The notes under the pieces were generated by a model. The model searched no databases and had not been told where the DNA came from. It was given only the letters and a program-made list of their open reading frames with translations. From Flavisolibacter nicotianae (GTDB taxonomy: Bacteria; Bacteroidota; Bacteroidia; Chitinophagales; Chitinophagaceae): 64,000 nucleotides of DNA. The stretch spans positions 1-64,000 of the forward strand of contig NZ_RBCI01000017.1 in assembly GCF_003628535.1 (NCBI RefSeq), in the 5' to 3' direction. The translations under genes were made by a program, and so were the position numbers. Below are positions 62,948 to 64,000 of the stretch, one piece after another. Numbering within the stretch: position 1 is the first letter of the stretch; every line of letters starts with the position of its first letter.

Positions 62948-63910
62948 TTGAAAATTTTAATCACAGGCATCGCTGGTTTTATTGGCTCTCATGTGGGAGA
63001 GCGGTTGTTAAGCCTGGGTCATGAGGTTGTGGGTGTCGATAATTTCGATGCCTTTTACGCACGGAAATTCAAGGAAAATAATTTGCGTTCGTTCCGTGAT
63101 TCTGAAAACTTTTCCCTTTACGAAACCGACATCCGCGACAAAGAACAACTGCGCGAAGTTTTTGCGCAGCACAAGATCGATGCAGTCATTCACCTCGCTG
63201 CCAAGGCAGGTGTTCGTCCTTCGATCGAGCGAATCGAGGAATACTATGATGTCAATATCAACGGCACGCTGAACCTGCTGGAATGCATGCGCCAAAACGG
63301 CGTGGTCAACCTGTTGTTCGCGTCTTCTTCATCGGTTTACGGCAACAATCCAAAAGTGCCTTTTTCCGAAGAAGACATCGTGGACAACCCGATCTCGCCC
63401 TATGCCGCCACCAAAAAAAGCGGTGAGCTGCTTTGCCATGTGTACAGCCATTTGTATGGGTTCAACATTACCTGCCTGCGGTTTTTCACCGTCTTTGGCC
63501 CGCGGCAGCGTCCCGACCTGGCCATCCATCTTTTTACGCGGCTGATCGACACGGACAGGAATGTGCCCTTTTATGGCGACGGCACCACGGCCCGCGACTA
63601 TACGTATGTAGACGATATTGTCGACGGCGTGTTGTGTGCACTCAATCACCTGAAAGGCTTTCACGTATACAACCTGGGCGAATCACGGATTACCCGCCTG
63701 CACGAACTGATTACGCTGATCGAAAACGCACTGGGTAAAAAAGCGGTTCTCGATAAAAGACCCATGCAACCCGGCGATGTTGAAAAGACCTATGCAGATG
63801 TAACAAGAGCCAAAACAGAACTTGGTTATCAGCCAAAATATGACATGGAAACAGGTATCCGGAATTTCGTGGCCTGGTACCAATCGGCGAAATCTTCTTT
63901 GTACGAATAA
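62948..63910 (+). CDS. NAD-dependent epimerase, UDP-glucuronate 4-epimerase type, TTG start
   Basis: A short-chain dehydrogenase-like nucleotide-sugar epimerase of 320 residues. It reads from TTG 62948 as (M)KILITGIAGFIGSHVGERLL with the Rossmann G7-x2-G10-x2-G13. HLAAKAGVRPSIERIEEYYD (82-101) is the characteristic stretch of UDP-glucuronate 4-epimerases (UDP-GlcA to UDP-GalA). The catalytic S/T with Y152-x3-K156 (PYAATKK) and VFGPRQRPDLAIHLFTRLID follow. A uronic acid product fits well with the two neighbouring amidotransferases. Alternative: a related GalE/WbpP-type enzyme. Confidence 0.88.
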   Translation: MKILITGIAGFIGSHVGERLLSLGHEVVGVDNFDAFYARKFKENNLRSFRDSENFSLYETDIRDKEQLREVFAQHKIDAVIHLAAKAGVRPSIERIEEYYDVNINGTLNLLECMRQNGVVNLLFASSSSVYGNNPKVPFSEEDIVDNPISPYAATKKSGELLCHVYSHLYGFNITCLRFFTVFGPRQRPDLAIHLFTRLIDTDRNVPFYGDGTTARDYTYVDDIVDGVLCALNHLKGFHVYNLGESRITRLHELITLIENALGKKAVLDKRPMQPGDVEKTYADVTRAKTELGYQPKYDMETGIRNFVAWYQSAKSSLYE

Positions 63911-63935
63911 ACGAACCCAAAGAACTGGAGTGTGT

Positions 63936-64000
63936 ATGATGGAAAAGTCTTTACTGGTAGAAATGAAACCGCAAACACTGGTGGCAGAAGCCGGGAAAAA
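63936..64000 (+). CDS. Start of a further gene, cut by the right edge
   Basis: ATG codons at 63936 and 63939 open a frame (MMEKSLLVEMKPQTLVAEAG...) that stays open to the end of the window. It follows the epimerase by 25 bases in the same direction, as expected for the next gene of the locus. Too little is visible to name it. Confidence 0.4.
   Translation, partial: MMEKSLLVEMKPQTLVAEAGK

Noticed and set aside
1-64000. CRISPR array, rRNA, tRNA, prophage or diversity-generating retroelement
   Set aside because: No regular direct-repeat array, no RNA-gene signature and no reverse transcriptase. The S23-type gene resembles Avd but no template/variable repeat pair or reverse transcriptase accompanies it.

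Overview
The window looks like chromosome from a Bacteroidota bacterium, most likely Chitinophagaceae or a close relative. The evidence is moderate GC, weak or absent Shine-Dalgarno sequences, a promoter with the Bacteroidota TTTG...TAnnTTTG pattern, a ferredoxin-linked 2-oxoacid metabolism beside a menaquinone-type complex I, and Bacteroidota-style capsule genes (multi-SLBB OPX protein, TIGR04325 methyltransferase, Wzi-like protein). No rRNA, tRNA or CRISPR array was seen.

Layout. 1-670: a decayed defence region, holding the first 19 codons of an IS3-family OrfA running off the left edge, a truncated JetD-like (Wadjet) gene and a 45-codon fragment resembling the N-terminus of an HsdR-like protein, all on the minus strand. 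869-2574: a minus-strand cysE-cysM cysteine pair with a terminator. 2935-21691: a plus-strand polysaccharide locus with an OPX exporter, a kinase-less Wzz protein, two flippase/polymerase-type membrane proteins, glycosyltransferases, methyltransferases, a WcaJ-type initiating transferase and a Wzi-like outer-membrane protein. 21997-26046: minus-strand nifJ (pyruvate:ferredoxin oxidoreductase) with a small flavin-binding-type protein. 26246-29503: plus-strand ferredoxin-korA-korB. 29580-40861: nuoABCD-HIJKLMN with no nuoE, nuoF or nuoG. 40902-43835: small conserved or unknown genes and a universal stress protein. 44606-63910: a second polysaccharide locus with a BY-kinase Wzc, flippase, polymerase, an O-acylation group, several GT4 transferases, two asparagine-synthase-like amidotransferases and a UDP-sugar epimerase. 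A further gene starts at the right edge.

How it works together. The central block reads as one low-potential electron module: NifJ and KorAB reduce ferredoxin, a dedicated 2[4Fe-4S] ferredoxin is encoded directly before korA, and a complex I without its NADH-oxidising subunits follows. The simplest inference is ferredoxin:menaquinone oxidoreduction coupled to ion pumping. The two polysaccharide loci flanking it are complementary in part: the first has OPX, initiating transferase and Wzi, the second has the tyrosine kinase copolymerase.

Most notable: the nuo operon carries foreign-looking insertions at its gene junctions. There is a REP-type transposase between two inverted double-hairpin modules at nuoL/nuoM, a four-helix-bundle (S23/IVP) gene between near-perfect inverted repeats at nuoH/nuoI, and a hairpin with flanking direct repeats at nuoC/nuoD. 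None interrupts a coding frame.
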